Positions 1 to 12,470 of a stretch of 64,000 nt of DNA are shown here, in pieces. The DNA comes from Leptodactylus fallax (Eukaryota > Chordata > Amphibia > Anura > Leptodactylidae), in the NCBI GenBank assembly GCA_947044405.1, contig CAMRHE010000645.1, forward strand, positions 248,001 to 312,000. The letters are read 5' to 3'. Both the position numbers and the translations under genes were made by a program. The first letter of the stretch is position 1. Every line of letters begins with the position of its first letter. Under the pieces are notes generated by a model. It was not told where the DNA came from, searched no databases, and worked only from the letters and a program-made list of their open reading frames with translations.

Positions 1-555
1 AATAGTCCCACAGTGGGGAAATTCAGTGTGTTACAGCAGCAAAGATAAGCAGATACAAATACAAATACAACATGTACAGGAATGTTCCAAGGTGAGAGGC
101 ATTACATTGACAGTAGACAGACAGATAGGGCGTAGCAGAGGGGGGGGGGGGAGATTTAACAGGCAGAGAGATATTTCAGTTCTCTGTGTGTAATGATCTC
201 CGCTTAGGTCGGTGTTGGTTGTACAGCCTAACCGCGGTGGGGAGGAAAGACTTCCGATAGCGCTCCTTTTCACACCTAGGGTGGAGCAGTCGGTCACTGA
301 CAGTACTGCTCAGTGCGATCACAGTCTCATGCATGGGATGGGACTTCTTCTTCTGCATGGAGCTCACCACGGACAATATCCTTCTGTCACCCACCACCTG
401 CACTGGGTCCAGTGGGCTCCCCAGGACAGAGCTGGCCTTTCTAATCAGCTTGCCAAGTTTATTTCTGTCCCTGGTTGATATACTGCTCCCCCAGCAGGCC
501 ACTCCAAAGAAGATGGCTGATGCCACTACCGAGTTGAAGAAAGTTCTAAGAACTT
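1..555 (-). mobile_element. Non-LTR retrotransposon 3' fragment
   Basis: This is the 3' end of a LINE lying on the minus strand. Positions 176-526 encode the last ~116 residues of a reverse-transcriptase polyprotein. The 'FFGVACWGSS' block, the LIRKASSV...GSPLD segment and the terminal CEKERYRKSFLPTAVRLYN stretch are typical of jockey/CR1-superfamily LINEs in fish and amphibians. Positions 1-175 look like 3' UTR and are A-rich on the plus strand. No RT catalytic core is present: the ORF starts abruptly at about 526-555, exactly where the tandem array begins, so the copy is 5'-truncated or cut by the array. The clade is uncertain; the LINE assignment is fairly sure. Confidence 0.7.
176..526 (-). 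pseudogene. LINE reverse transcriptase C-terminal tail (truncated)
   Basis: An open frame of 116 codons carries the conserved C-terminal tail that follows the RT domain in jockey/CR1-type LINEs. It has a hydrophobic/Trp block near residues 5-14, a basic LGKLIRKA helix near residues 24-31, and the ERYRKSFLPTAV motif near residues 87-99. The Met at residue 1 is unlikely to be a true start: the family has several hundred residues of endonuclease and RT upstream. The catalytic YxDD box is missing, so no function is expected. Confidence 0.65.
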
Positions 556-3500
556 TGGGCCCCCCACATTACATGCTTCACAGTGGGCCCCCACACAGTA
601 GTATATGCTTCACAATGTCCCCCACACAGTATTAGATGCTTCAGTGTCCCCCATACAGTATTAGATGCTTCAGTTTTTCCCCACACACTATTAGATGCTT
701 CAGTGTCCCCCATACAGTATTAGATGTTTCAGTGTCCCCCATATAGTATTAGATGCTTCACAGATTCCCCCACACAGTATTAGATATTTCAGTGTCCCCC
801 ACACAGTAGTATATGCTTCAGTGTCCCCCACACAGTATTAGATGCACAGTGTCCCCCATACAGTATTAGATGCTTCAGTGTCCCCCATACAGTAATAGAT
901 GCTTCAGTGTCCCCCACACAGTATTAGATGCTTCAGTGTCCCCCACACAGTATTAGATGCTTCAGTGTCCCCCACAAAGTATTAGATGTTTCAGTGTCCC
1001 CCATACAGTATTAGATGCTTCAGTGTCCTCCACACAGTATTAGATGCTTCAGAGTCCCCCATACAGTATTAGATGCTTTAGTGTCCCCCATACAGTATTA
1101 GATGCTTCAGTGTCCCCCACACAGTATTAGATGCTTCAGTGTCCCCCACACAGTACTAGATGCTTCAGTGTCCCCCACACAGTAGTATATGTTTCAGTGT
1201 TCCCCACACAGCATTAGATGCTTCAGTGTCCCCCACACAGTAGTATATGCTTCAGTTTTCTCATACAGTATTAGATGCTTCAGTGTCCCTCACACAGTAT
1301 TAGATGCTTCAGAGTCCCCCATACAGTATTAGATGCTTTAGTGTTCCCCATACAGTATTAGTGCTTCAGTGTCCCCCATACAGTATTAGATGCTTCAGTG
1401 TCCCCCACACAGTACTAGATGCTTCAGTGTCCCCCACACAGTAGTATATGTTTCAGTGTTCCCCACACAGCATTAGATGCTTCAGTGTCCCCCACACAGT
1501 AGTATATGCTTCAGTTTTCCCATACAGTATTAGATGCTTCAGTGTCCCCCGTACAGTATTAGATGCTTCAGAGTCCCCCATACAGTATTAGATGCTTTAG
1601 TGTTCCCCATACAGTATTAGATGCTTCAGTGTCCCCCACACAGTAGTATATGCTTCAGTTTCCCCCATACAGTAGTAGATGCTTCAGTGTCCCTCACACA
1701 GTATTAGATGCTTCAGTGTCCCCCACACAGTATTAGATGCTTCAGTGTCCCCCACACAGTATTAGGTGCTTCAGTGTCCCCCACACAGTAGTATATGCTT
1801 CAGTTTCCTCATACAGTATTAGATGCTTCAGTGTCCCCCACACAGTAGTATATGCTTCAGTTTCCCCATACAGTATTAGATGCTTCAGTGCCCCCCACAC
1901 AGTATTAGATGCTTCAGTGTCCCCCACACAGTATTAGATGCTTCAGTGTCCCCCATACAGTATTAGATTCTTCAGTGTCCCCATACAATATTAGATGCTT
2001 CAGTGTCCCCCACACAGTATTAGATGCTTCAGTGTCCCCCATACAGTATTAGATGTTTCACAGTGTCCCCCACACAGTATTAGATGCTTCACAGTGTCCC
2101 CCATACAGTAGTATATGCTTCAGTGTCCCCCATACAGTATTAGATGCTTCAGTGTCCCCCATACAGTATTAGATGCTTCAAAGTGTCCCCCATACAGTAG
2201 TATATGCTTCAGTGTCCCCCACACAGTATTAGATGCTTCAGTGTCCCTCACACAGTATTAGATGCTTCAGTGTCCCCCACACAGTATTAGAAGTTTCAGT
2301 GTCCCCCATACAGTATTAGATGCTTCAGTGTTCCCCACACAGTATTAGATGCTTCAGTGTCCCCCATACAGTATTAGATGCTTCAGAGTCCCCCATACAG
2401 TATTAGATGCTTTAGTATCCCCCATACAGTATTAGATGCTTCAGTGTCCCCCACACAGTAGTATATGCTTCAGTTTCCCCATACAGTAGTAGATGCTTCA
2501 GTGTCCCCCACACAGTATTAGATGCTTCAGTGTCCCCCACACAGTAGTATATGCTTCAGTTTCCCCATACAGTATTAGATGCTTCAGTGTCCCCCACACA
2601 GTAGTATATGCTTCAGTTTCCCCATACAGTAGTAGATGCTTCAGTGTCCCTCACACAGTATTAGATGCTTCAGTGTCCCCCACACAGTATTAGATGCTTC
2701 AGTGTCCCCCACACAGTATTAGATGCTTCAGTGTCCCCCACAGTATTAGATGCTTCAGTGTCCCCCACACAGTATTAGATGCTTCAGTGTCCCCCATACA
2801 GTATTAGATGCTTCAGTGTCCCCATACAATATTAGATGCTTCAGTGTCCCCCACACAGTATTAGATGCTTCAGTGTCCCCCATACAGTATTAGATGTTTA
2901 ACAGTGTCCCCCACACAGTATTAGATGCTTCACAGTGTCCCCCATACAGTAGTATATGCCTCAGTGTCCCCCACACAGTATTAGATGCTTCAGTGTCCCC
3001 CATACAGTATTAGATGCTTCACAGTGTCCCCCATACAGTAGTATATGCTTCAGTGTCCCCCACACAGTATTAGACGTTTCAGTGTCCCCCATACAGTATT
3101 AGATGCTTCAGTGTCCCCCACACAGTATTAGATGCTTCAGTGTCCCCCATACAGTATTAGATGCTTCAGTGTCCCCCATACAGTATTAGATGCTTCAGTG
3201 TCCCCCACACAGTAGTATATGCTTCAGTTTCCCCATACAGTATTAGATGCTTCAGTGTCCCCCACACAGTATTAGATGCTTCAGTGTCCCCCATACAGTA
3301 TTAGATTCTTCAGTGTCCCCATACAATATTAGATGCTTCAGTGTCCCCCACACAGTATTAGATGCTTCAGTGTCCCCCACACAGTATTAGGTGCTTCAGT
3401 GTCCCCCACACAGTAGTATATGCTTCAGTTTCCTCATACAGTATTAGATGCTTCAGTGTCCCCCACACAGTAGTATATGCTTCAGTTTCCCCATACAGTA

Positions 3501-6500
3501 TTAGATGCTTCAGTGCCCCCCACACAGTATTAGATGCTTCAGTGTCCCCCACACAGTATTAGATGCTTCAGTGTCCCCCATACAGTATTAGATTCTTCAG
3601 TGTCCCCATACAATATTAGATGCTTCAGTGTCCCCCACACAGTATTAGATGCTTCAGTGTCCCCCATACAGTATTAGATGTTTCACAGTGTCCCCCACAC
3701 AGTATTAGATGCTTCACAGTGTCCCCCATACAGTAGTATATGCTTCAGTGTCCCCCATACAGTATTAGATGCTTCAGTGTCCCCCATACAGTATTAGATG
3801 CTTCAAAGTGTCCCCCATACAGTAGTATATGCTTCAGTGTCCCCCACACAGTATTAGATGCTTCAGTGTCCCTCACACAGTATTAGATGCTTCAGTGTCC
3901 CCCACACAGTATTAGAAGTTTCAGTGTCCCCCATACAGTATTAGATGCTTCAGTGTTCCCCACACAGTATTAGATGCTTCAGTGTCCCCCATACAGTATT
4001 AGATGCTTCAGAGTCCCCCATACAGTATTAGATGCTTTAGTATCCCCCATACAGTATTAGATGCTTCAGTGTCCCCCACACAGTAGTATATGCTTCAGTT
4101 TCCCCATACAGTAGTAGATGCTTCAGTGTCCCCCACACAGTATTAGATGCTTCAGTGTCCCCCACACAGTAGTATATGCTTCAGTTTCCCCATCCCACAG
4201 TATTAGATGCTTCAGTGTCCCCCACACAGTAGTATATGCTTCAGTTTCCCCATACAGTAGTAGATGCTTCAGTGTCCCTCACACAGTATTAGATGCTTCA
4301 GTGTCCCCCACACAGTATTAGATGCTTCAGTGTCCCCCACACAGTATTAGATGCTTCAGTGTCCCCCACAGTATTAGATGCTTCAGTGTCCCCCACACAG
4401 TATTAGATGCTTCAGTGTCCCCCATACAGTATTAGATGCTTCAGTGTCCCCATACAATATTAGATGCTTCAGTGTCCCCCACACAGTATTAGATGCTTCA
4501 GTGTCCCCCATACAGTATTAGATGTTTAACAGTGTCCCCCACACAGTATTAGATGCTTCACAGTGTCCCCCATACAGTAGTATATGCTTCAGTGTCCCCC
4601 ACACAGTATTAGATGCTTCAGTGTCCCCCATACAGTATTAGATGCTTCACAGTGTCCCCCATACAGTAGTATATGCTTCAGTGTCCCCCACACAGTATTA
4701 GACGTTTCAGTGTCCCCCATACAGTATTAGATGCTTCAGTGTCCCCCACACAGTATTAGATGCTTCAGTGTCCCCCATACAGTATTAGATGCTTCAGTGT
4801 CCCCCATACAGTATTAGATGCTTCAGTGTCCCCCACACAGTAGTATATGCTTCAGTTTCCCCATACAGTATTAGATGCTTCAGTGTCCCCCACACAGTAT
4901 TAGATGCTTCAGTGTCCCCCATACAGTATTAGATTCTTCAGTGTCCCCATACAATATTAGATGCTTCAGTGTCCCCCACACAGTATTAGATGCTTCAGTG
5001 TCCCCCATACAGTATTAAATGTTTCACAGTGTCCCCCACACAGTATTAGATGCTTCACAGTGTCCCCCATACAGTAGTATATGCTTCAGTGTCCCCCATA
5101 CAGTATTAGATGCTTCAGTGTCCCCCATACAGTATTAGATGCTTCAAAGTGTCCCCCATACAGTAGTATATGCTTCAGTGTCCCCCACACAGTATTAGAT
5201 GCTTCAGTGTCCCTCACACAGTATTAGATGCTTCAGTGTCCCCCACACAGTATTAGATGCTTCAGTGTCCCCCACAGTATTAGATGCTTCAGTGTCCCCC
5301 ACACAGTATTAGATGCTTCAGTGTCCCCCATACAGTATTAGATGCTTCAGTGTCCCCATACAATATTAGATGCTTCAGTGTCCCCCACACAGTATTAGAT
5401 GCTTCAGTGTCCCCCATACAGTATTAGATGTTTAACAGTGTCCCCCACACAGTATTAGATGCTTCACAGTGTCCCCCATACAGTAGTATATGCTTCAGTG
5501 TCCCCCACACAGTATTAGATGCTTCAGTGTCCCCCATACAGTATTAGATGCTTCAGTGTCCCCCATACAGTAGTATATGCTTCAGTGTCCCCCACACAGT
5601 ATTAGACGTTTCAGTGTCCCCCATACAGTATTAGAAGCTTCAGTGTCCCCCACACAGTATTAGATGCTTCAGTGTCCCCCATACAGTATTAGATGCTTCA
5701 GTGTCCCCCATACAGTATTAGATGCTTCAGTGTCCCCCACACAGTAGTATATGCTTCAGTTTCCCCATACAGTATTAGATGCTTCAGTGTCCCTCACACA
5801 GTATTAGATGCTTCAGTGTTCCCCATACAATATTAGATGCTTCAGTGTCCCCCATACAATATTAGATGCTTCAGTGTCCCCCACACAGTAGTATATGCTT
5901 CAGTTTCCCCCACACTGTATTAGATGCTTCAGTGTCCCTCACACAGTATTAGATGCTTCAGTGTCCCTCACACAGTACTAGATGCTTCAGTGTCCCCCAT
6001 ACAGTATTAGATGCTTCAGTGTCCCCATACAGTATTAGATGCTTCAGTGTCCCCCACACAGTATTAGATGCTTCAGTGTCCCCATACAGTATTAGATGCT
6101 TCACAGTGTCCCCCATACAGTAGTATATGCTTCAGTGTCCCCCACACAGTATTAGAAGTTTCAGTGTCCCCCATACAGTATTAGATGCTTCAGTGTCCCC
6201 CACACAGTATTAGATGCTTCAGTGTCCCCCATACAGTATTAGATGCTTCAGTGTCCCCCATACAGTATTAGATGCTTCAGTGTCCCCCACATAGTAGTAT
6301 ATGCTTCAGTTTCCCCATACAGTATTAGATGCTTCAGTGTCCCTCACACAGTATTAGATGCTTCAGTGTCCCCCACACAGTATTAGATGCTTCAGTGTCC
6401 CCCACACAGTAGTATATGCTTCAGTTTCCCCATACAGTATTAGATGCTTCAGTGTCCCTCACACAGTATTAGATGCTTCAGTGTTCCCCACACAGTATTA

Positions 6501-7550
6501 GATGCTTCAGTGTCCCCCATACAGTATTAGATGCTTCAGTGTCCCCCATACAGTATTAGATGCTTCAGAGTCCCCCATACAGTATTAGATGCTTTAGTGT
6601 CCCCCATACAGTATTAGATGCTTCAGTGTCCCCCACACAGTAGTATATGCTTCAGTTTCCCCATACAGTAGTAGATGCTTCAGTGTCCTTCACACAGTAC
6701 TAGATGCTTCAGTGTCCCCCATACAGTATTAGATGCTTCAGTGTCCCCCATGCAGTATTAGATGTTTCACAATGTCCCCCACACAGTATTAGATGCTTCA
6801 CAGTGTCCCCCATACAGTAGTATATGCTTCAGTGTCCCCCACACAGTATTAGATGCTTCAGTGTCCCCCATACAGTATTAGATGCTTCACAGTGTCCCCC
6901 ATACAGTAGTGTATGCTTCAGTGTCCCCCACACAGTATTAGATGCTTCACAGTGTCCCCCATACAGTAGTATATGCTTCAGTGTCCCCCACACAGTATTA
7001 GATGCTTCAGCGTCCCCCACACAGTATTAGATGCTGCAGTGTCCCCCACAGTATTAAATGCTTCAGTGTCCCCCATACAGTATTAGATGCTTCAGTGTCC
7101 CCCCATACAGTATTAGATGCTTCAGTGTCCCCCACACAGTATTAGATGCTTCAGTGTCCCCCATACAGTATTAGATGCTTCAGTGTCCCCCACACAGTAT
7201 TAGATGCTTCAGTGTCCCCCCCCCCCCCAGTGGCTTCGTGTCCCCCACACAGTATTAGATGCTTCAGTGTCCCCCATACAGTATTAGATGCCTTAGTGTC
7301 CCCCACACAGGATTAGATGCTTCAGTGTCCCCCACACAGTATTAGATGCTTCAGTGTCTCCCATATAGTATTAGATGCTTCAGTGTCCCCCACACAGTAT
7401 TAGATGCTTCAGTGTCTCCCATACAGTATTAGATGCTTCAGTGTCCCCCATACAGTATTAGATGCTTCAGTGTCCCCCATACAGTATTAGATGCTTCAGT
7501 GTCCCCCATACAGTAGTATATGCTTCACAGTAGGTGCCCACACAGTAGTT
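556..7550. repeat. 7-kb minisatellite, 29-31 bp units
   Basis: About 235 tandem units of roughly 29 bp follow one another with almost no interruption. The core reads CCCCCACACAGTATTAGATG followed by CTTCAGTGT. Variants include a 31-bp CACAGTGT form, ATACAG for ACACAG, and AGTAGTATATG for AGTATTAGATG. The first units (560-620), with CACAGTGGGCCCCC, most resemble the unit of the arrays at 20150-20440 and 54160-54965. Open frames of 61-68 codons inside it (e.g. 1737-1937, 3362-3562, 6824-7030) are periodic translations of the repeat, not genes. A C-homopolymer break lies at about 7220. The array sits between a LINE fragment and a TGTTACTTACCC segment. Confidence 0.97.
1737..4988. repeat. Higher-order duplication in the minisatellite (1625-1628 bp)
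   Basis: The block near 1737-3361 recurs near 3362-4988 with the same order of unit variants. Marker variants recur at constant offset: GATTCTTCAG at about 1966 and 3591; TAGAAGTTTC at about 2290 and 3915; GATGTTTAACAG at about 2896 and 4524. The offset is 1625 bp up to about 4190 and 1628 bp after it, owing to a 3-bp insertion (CCCATCCCACAG) near 4191. A shorter third copy, missing part of the block, seems to follow at about 4920-5640. This is the mark of recent unequal exchange or segmental tandem duplication. Confidence 0.85.
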
Positions 7551-8164
7551 TATGTTACTTACCCAGTCCCATGAAGAGCTGCAGTCCCACGAAGAGTATC
7601 CTCCTTCTTCTTCTGTTCGCAGGCGCTGATGAATGACGTCATCACGCCTGCGTCGGGGCAGAAGTCACACTCTGCAGTCAGTGTAAGCCGAGGTTCCGCG
7701 GACTGCGGCCTACAGTGACAGCTTTCATCTGTATGTACATATGCACATACAGCTCAAGAAAGCGATCGCTCACTAACGGGGAATCCTGTACCGGATTCCC
7801 CGTTAGTGAGCGATCATGGCGATGGCGCGCGTGCCAACTGAGAGAGCTCTGTGTGCCCTCTCTGGCACGCATGCCATAGGTTCGCCATCACGGCACTAAT
7901 ATATAGAAAGTAACTCTGCCTGAAAAGAGGAGAAGGAAACAATTTTTTAATAAGATATATTAGAAAGTTTCTTATTTTCAAGTGTACTATTCATTTATGC
8001 AAAGTTGTTTATAACTGGAGGTATGCTTTAAAGTAACACAATTCTAAAACAGCACACCCATAATAGGTCCAGTGCAAATTATCCAGTAGAGGTAGGAAAA
8101 GCAAGTTCACAACAGACACAGACAGTGACACTATTCAAAGGGTTCAAAACCAGGTGTGCTTTCT
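7550..8164. other. Repeat-derived non-coding segment with hairpins
   Basis: No gene is visible. The stretch begins with TGTTACTTACCCAGTCCC, comparable with the TGTTACTTACCTGTTCC that follows the short array at about 20510. It continues with a GC-rich part (CGCAGGCGCTGATGAATGACG) and a strong hairpin (listed separately). It then turns AT-rich, with the AACTGGAGGTATGCTTTAAAG end often seen in anuran MITEs near 8010. It looks like the right part of the element carrying the large minisatellite plus a second MITE. Confidence 0.45.
7764..7815. repeat. Perfect 23-bp inverted repeat, 6-bp loop
   Basis: Arms 7764-7786 and 7793-7815 are exact reverse complements (GATCGCTCACTAACGGGGAA..., then its complement), separated by TGTACC. 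A second imperfect pairing follows at once (GCGCGTGCCA with TGGCACGCATG, about 7826-7873). This is probably the foldback core of a palindromic MITE rather than a transcription terminator, since no gene runs into it. Confidence 0.85.
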
Positions 8165-8303
8165 TTTAGGCCGGGTCCCCCCCGGCTGAAGCGCTACGGT
8201 AAAAACTTCTGCGTTTTACAGTCCCTGCATTAAAAATATTGCTTAAATATTGCTTAAAAATACTCTGCGGAAATGCTGCAATTTCGAATAATGTTGTCAA
8301 TTA
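8165..8303. repeat. Fragment of interspersed repeat (CTGCGTTTTACAGTCCCTGC type)
   Basis: The stretch shares words with repeats elsewhere in the window. CTGCGTTTTACAGTCCCTGC here resembles, in reverse, GCAGGGACTGTAAAAGCTGC at about 12370. ATGCTGCAATTTCGAATAA resembles CATGCTGCAATTTCAAAAAC at about 12268. It ends abruptly at the Tc1 insertion (TA at 8302-8303). It is one half of a short non-autonomous element; the family is not recognised. Confidence 0.45.
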
Positions 8304-9941
<1,638 letters not shown>

Positions 9942-9943
9942 TA

Positions 9944-10218
9944 TCTGTTGGACTAGCAGAAAGCAGCTTTCTGTTATAATATCGTCTACAGAAGCAGAAC
10001 ATGTTGCAGCAGCGCAGGCAAGTCAAGAGGTCATATGGTTGAGACAACTACTAAAAGACTTGGGTCAACCACAGTTGAAACCAACGAGAATCTTTGAGGA
10101 CAATCAAGGATGTCTTGCACTTGCGCAGATGGAAAGGGTTAGCTCGAGAACCAAACATATCGATGTGAGGTTCCACTTTCTGAGGGATCTTCAAGAGCAG
10201 GGACTACTTGAGTTATGA
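9944..10218 (+). pseudogene. Ty1/copia RNase H C-terminal remnant
   Basis: Directly right of the Tc1 element, the plus strand reads in one frame from CWTSRKQLSV (9946 onward) through SSTEAEHVAAAQAS, VIWLRQLLKDLG, RIFEDNQGCLALAQ and SSRTKHIDVRFHFLRD, to a stop at 10216-10218. These are the hallmark blocks of the RNase H domain of Ty1/copia Pol (STEAEY; EDNQG; SRTKHIDIRYHFIR). The fragment is only ~90 codons and lacks RT, integrase and LTRs. Just left of the Tc1 element the sequence looks like a different repeat, so the copia copy cannot be followed upstream. It is too short for the ORF length cut-off but has clear homology. Confidence 0.85.
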
Positions 10219-11900
10219 ATTCCTTCCACTGCATCTGCACCTTCTCATGTATATGCTACAGGTGTAGCTGAGTAACCAGCCTTCTGATCCTTTTAGAAGA
10301 CATGGAGGTTAGGGATTGGGGACCAACTCTTCTCCTGTCCAACTCAAGACCCTTTCCAACTTTTCTAAATTTAAAAAAAAAAAAACAAAAAAAACCCCCA
10401 AAAAACAGTAGTGAAAAGTCTTCGGTTTTGGAAATCGCAGCATGTCATTTATACTTACGGAAACACTGGTGGTTTCCCTATAGGTATAATGGAAGCAGAA
10501 AGTCCGCAGAGGAAACCTCTGTGGACTTTCTGTGAAAAGCACTGTGGGAAAAACTGCGATGCATTGCCACTGCGATTTTTCCCGTAGCGATTTTCGTGGG
10601 ATGCTACAACAGGGCCTTAGCCATACAATGACATTTGTGCATTCTACTTTATGATGAGCACAAGATGTCACTATATGGGGGCGCACTGTCATTGACACTA
10701 TTATATAGGACATTGTTGCATTGTACTTTGGTTAGCACTATAAGATACGCCTTGTGAAATGACACTTTACAGGGGGCACACTGTGCGTGGTACTGTAAAT
10801 GGCAGCACACTGTCTGGTACTGTATATGGAGGCCACCATGGCTCCCTCTACACACCACAGCTGCTGTAGTCGCCATTCTATAAAGAATGAATGCAGACCT
10901 GTTTCAAAATGAGATTCTGCAGCAGCTGAACCTAATGTGAGCTCTAAGAATATTATATATCTGAAGTTCTTTGACCTCTGTATGCACTCTATTCCTGTAT
11001 TGTACCAGTGTGTCATCTGGTATTGGAGGAAAACGCTGGGGTGTGTTGTATTATCTGATCTATCTACCCTGATTTTCAGTTCTGACATACTCCAGTTATA
11101 TTGAAGCTGCATTCAGAATTTTTCCTTCCATCAGTTGCTGCTAAGCTCAACTGCCATAATTCAGTGCACTTTGGAGACTGATCCACAAAGCGGCAGCAGT
11201 GAGTTTATGAGGCATCCTGATGGCTTGAGTGCAACTCTGCTTTTGAATGCTGATAGTACCAGACATTATTAGCTTGGCTGCTATTTCTATTACATTTCCA
11301 GGTAATGGTATGTTGATGCTTTGTGTATAGAAAAATATTACAGATTCATTATGCGAAACTTCATTTGCTGCTATAAAGCCTCTCTTGTAATTAGCCATTA
11401 ACGACCTGGTAATTAGCCATAATCAAGACAACTTTTCATACAGGAAGTAAACATGATAGGAGTTATTCACTAGCATGCCTGTTTGTTGATGGAATTACCA
11501 GTCATTTTAGGCCAAATTAGCAAAATGTTCATTCAGCTGCATTGTTATGAGATGAAGGTAGTTTGTCGCTACCGCCACCACCACCACTCTCAAATCTTTT
11601 GTGTTGTGATTTCTAAAGACACAAGAACATGGGCAAAGTACTTGATGTCCTTAAATGGATGATGGCATTTCAAAACTCATTGCCTCCCACCAAGCCAGCC
11701 AGTTTCACTCTGCTCTGCACTGATGAGGGACAAAATCTCAAAACAGCGCTGTATGCAGATGAGCAATACTGGCTTGGCTAATATCCCTTTTGCTTTCTCA
11801 AGACTCAGTGGGTCAAAAGCAAATTGAGGATTTGTTACATCCAACAGAAGGCACTTGAGCTTCTCAGCTCCTTTTCTCATAATGCCTTGTGACATTTCAA
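10219..11900. other. Non-coding; scattered short repeats
   Basis: No convincing gene. An A-run lies at 10372-10410. A repeat-like block at 10430-10620 (GAAATCGCAGCATGTC ... GGGCCTTAGCC) resembles the elements at 11905-12460. At 10640-10840 the sequence repeats loosely the GGGGGCACACTGT/GACATT pattern also seen at 12640-12745 and 53200-53290. Open frames here have no recognisable domains. Confidence 0.5.
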
Positions 11901-11904
11901 AACT

Positions 11905-12470
11905 TCACTGAAAACATACCAAGGCAAAGGCCCCACATTGTGGAATGCAGCTAAAAAATGCTGCAGAAAAAAAAACATTTTCTTCCCATATTAACTCTAT
12001 AGTGAAAACAAAAGCATTTCCACAGGTAAAATTGAGATGCTGTGTTTTTCAAAAACGCAATTCTGCTTTCCCACAGCATTTTTTTCCACAATGTGTGGAT
12101 GGGATTAGCCAAAATATCATTCACTTTACTGGCACTGCAAAACACAGTGTTTTTTTCTGCTGTGTTTGCGCAGGAGGAAAAAGAAGTGCGTTTACCCAAA
12201 GTTGGACCTTAGCCTAAGGTTAAGGCCCCTCGTAGCAGACGGCAGCGAAAAAGCGTAGGTTTAATAGACATGCTGCAATTTCAAAAACACAATGGTTTTG
12301 GAAATCTCAGCATTTCCGCTGTGCGTATTTTTGTGCAATGTGTGGACAGAAGTCGCTAGTTCCACTTTGCAGGGACTGTAAAAGCTGCGTTTTTTGCCGT
12401 GACCAAACCATGACGTTTAAGCCGTGTGGGGCCTCGGCCGAAGGCTGGACTCACATGGTGAAAACAGCCA
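11905..12470. repeat. Two adjacent short interspersed repeats (MITE-like)
   Basis: Two related non-coding modules lie back to back, about 11920-12218 and 12220-12450. Both carry poly-A/T-rich stretches with TGCTGCAATTT, GCATTTCC and AATGTGTGGA words. They start or end with complementary GGCCC/AAGGCCC motifs (AAGGCAAAGGCCCC; TTAGCCTAAGGTTAAGGCCCC). They look like non-autonomous DNA elements of one family, related to the fragment left of the Tc1 element at 8304. No coding capacity. Confidence 0.45.

Noticed and set aside
1737..7030. Repeated 61-68 codon ORFs inside the array (SVPHTVVYASVS-type)
   Set aside because: They are periodic translations of the repeat on both strands, identical wherever the higher-order unit recurs; no start context or domain.
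540..7550. CRISPR-like array of short repeats
   Set aside because: Units are contiguous variants of one 29-31 bp sequence with no unique spacers, and the context is a vertebrate genome. It is a minisatellite.
10309..10713. 134-codon minus ORF
   Set aside because: It crosses an A/T homopolymer and repeat debris, with no recognisable motif.
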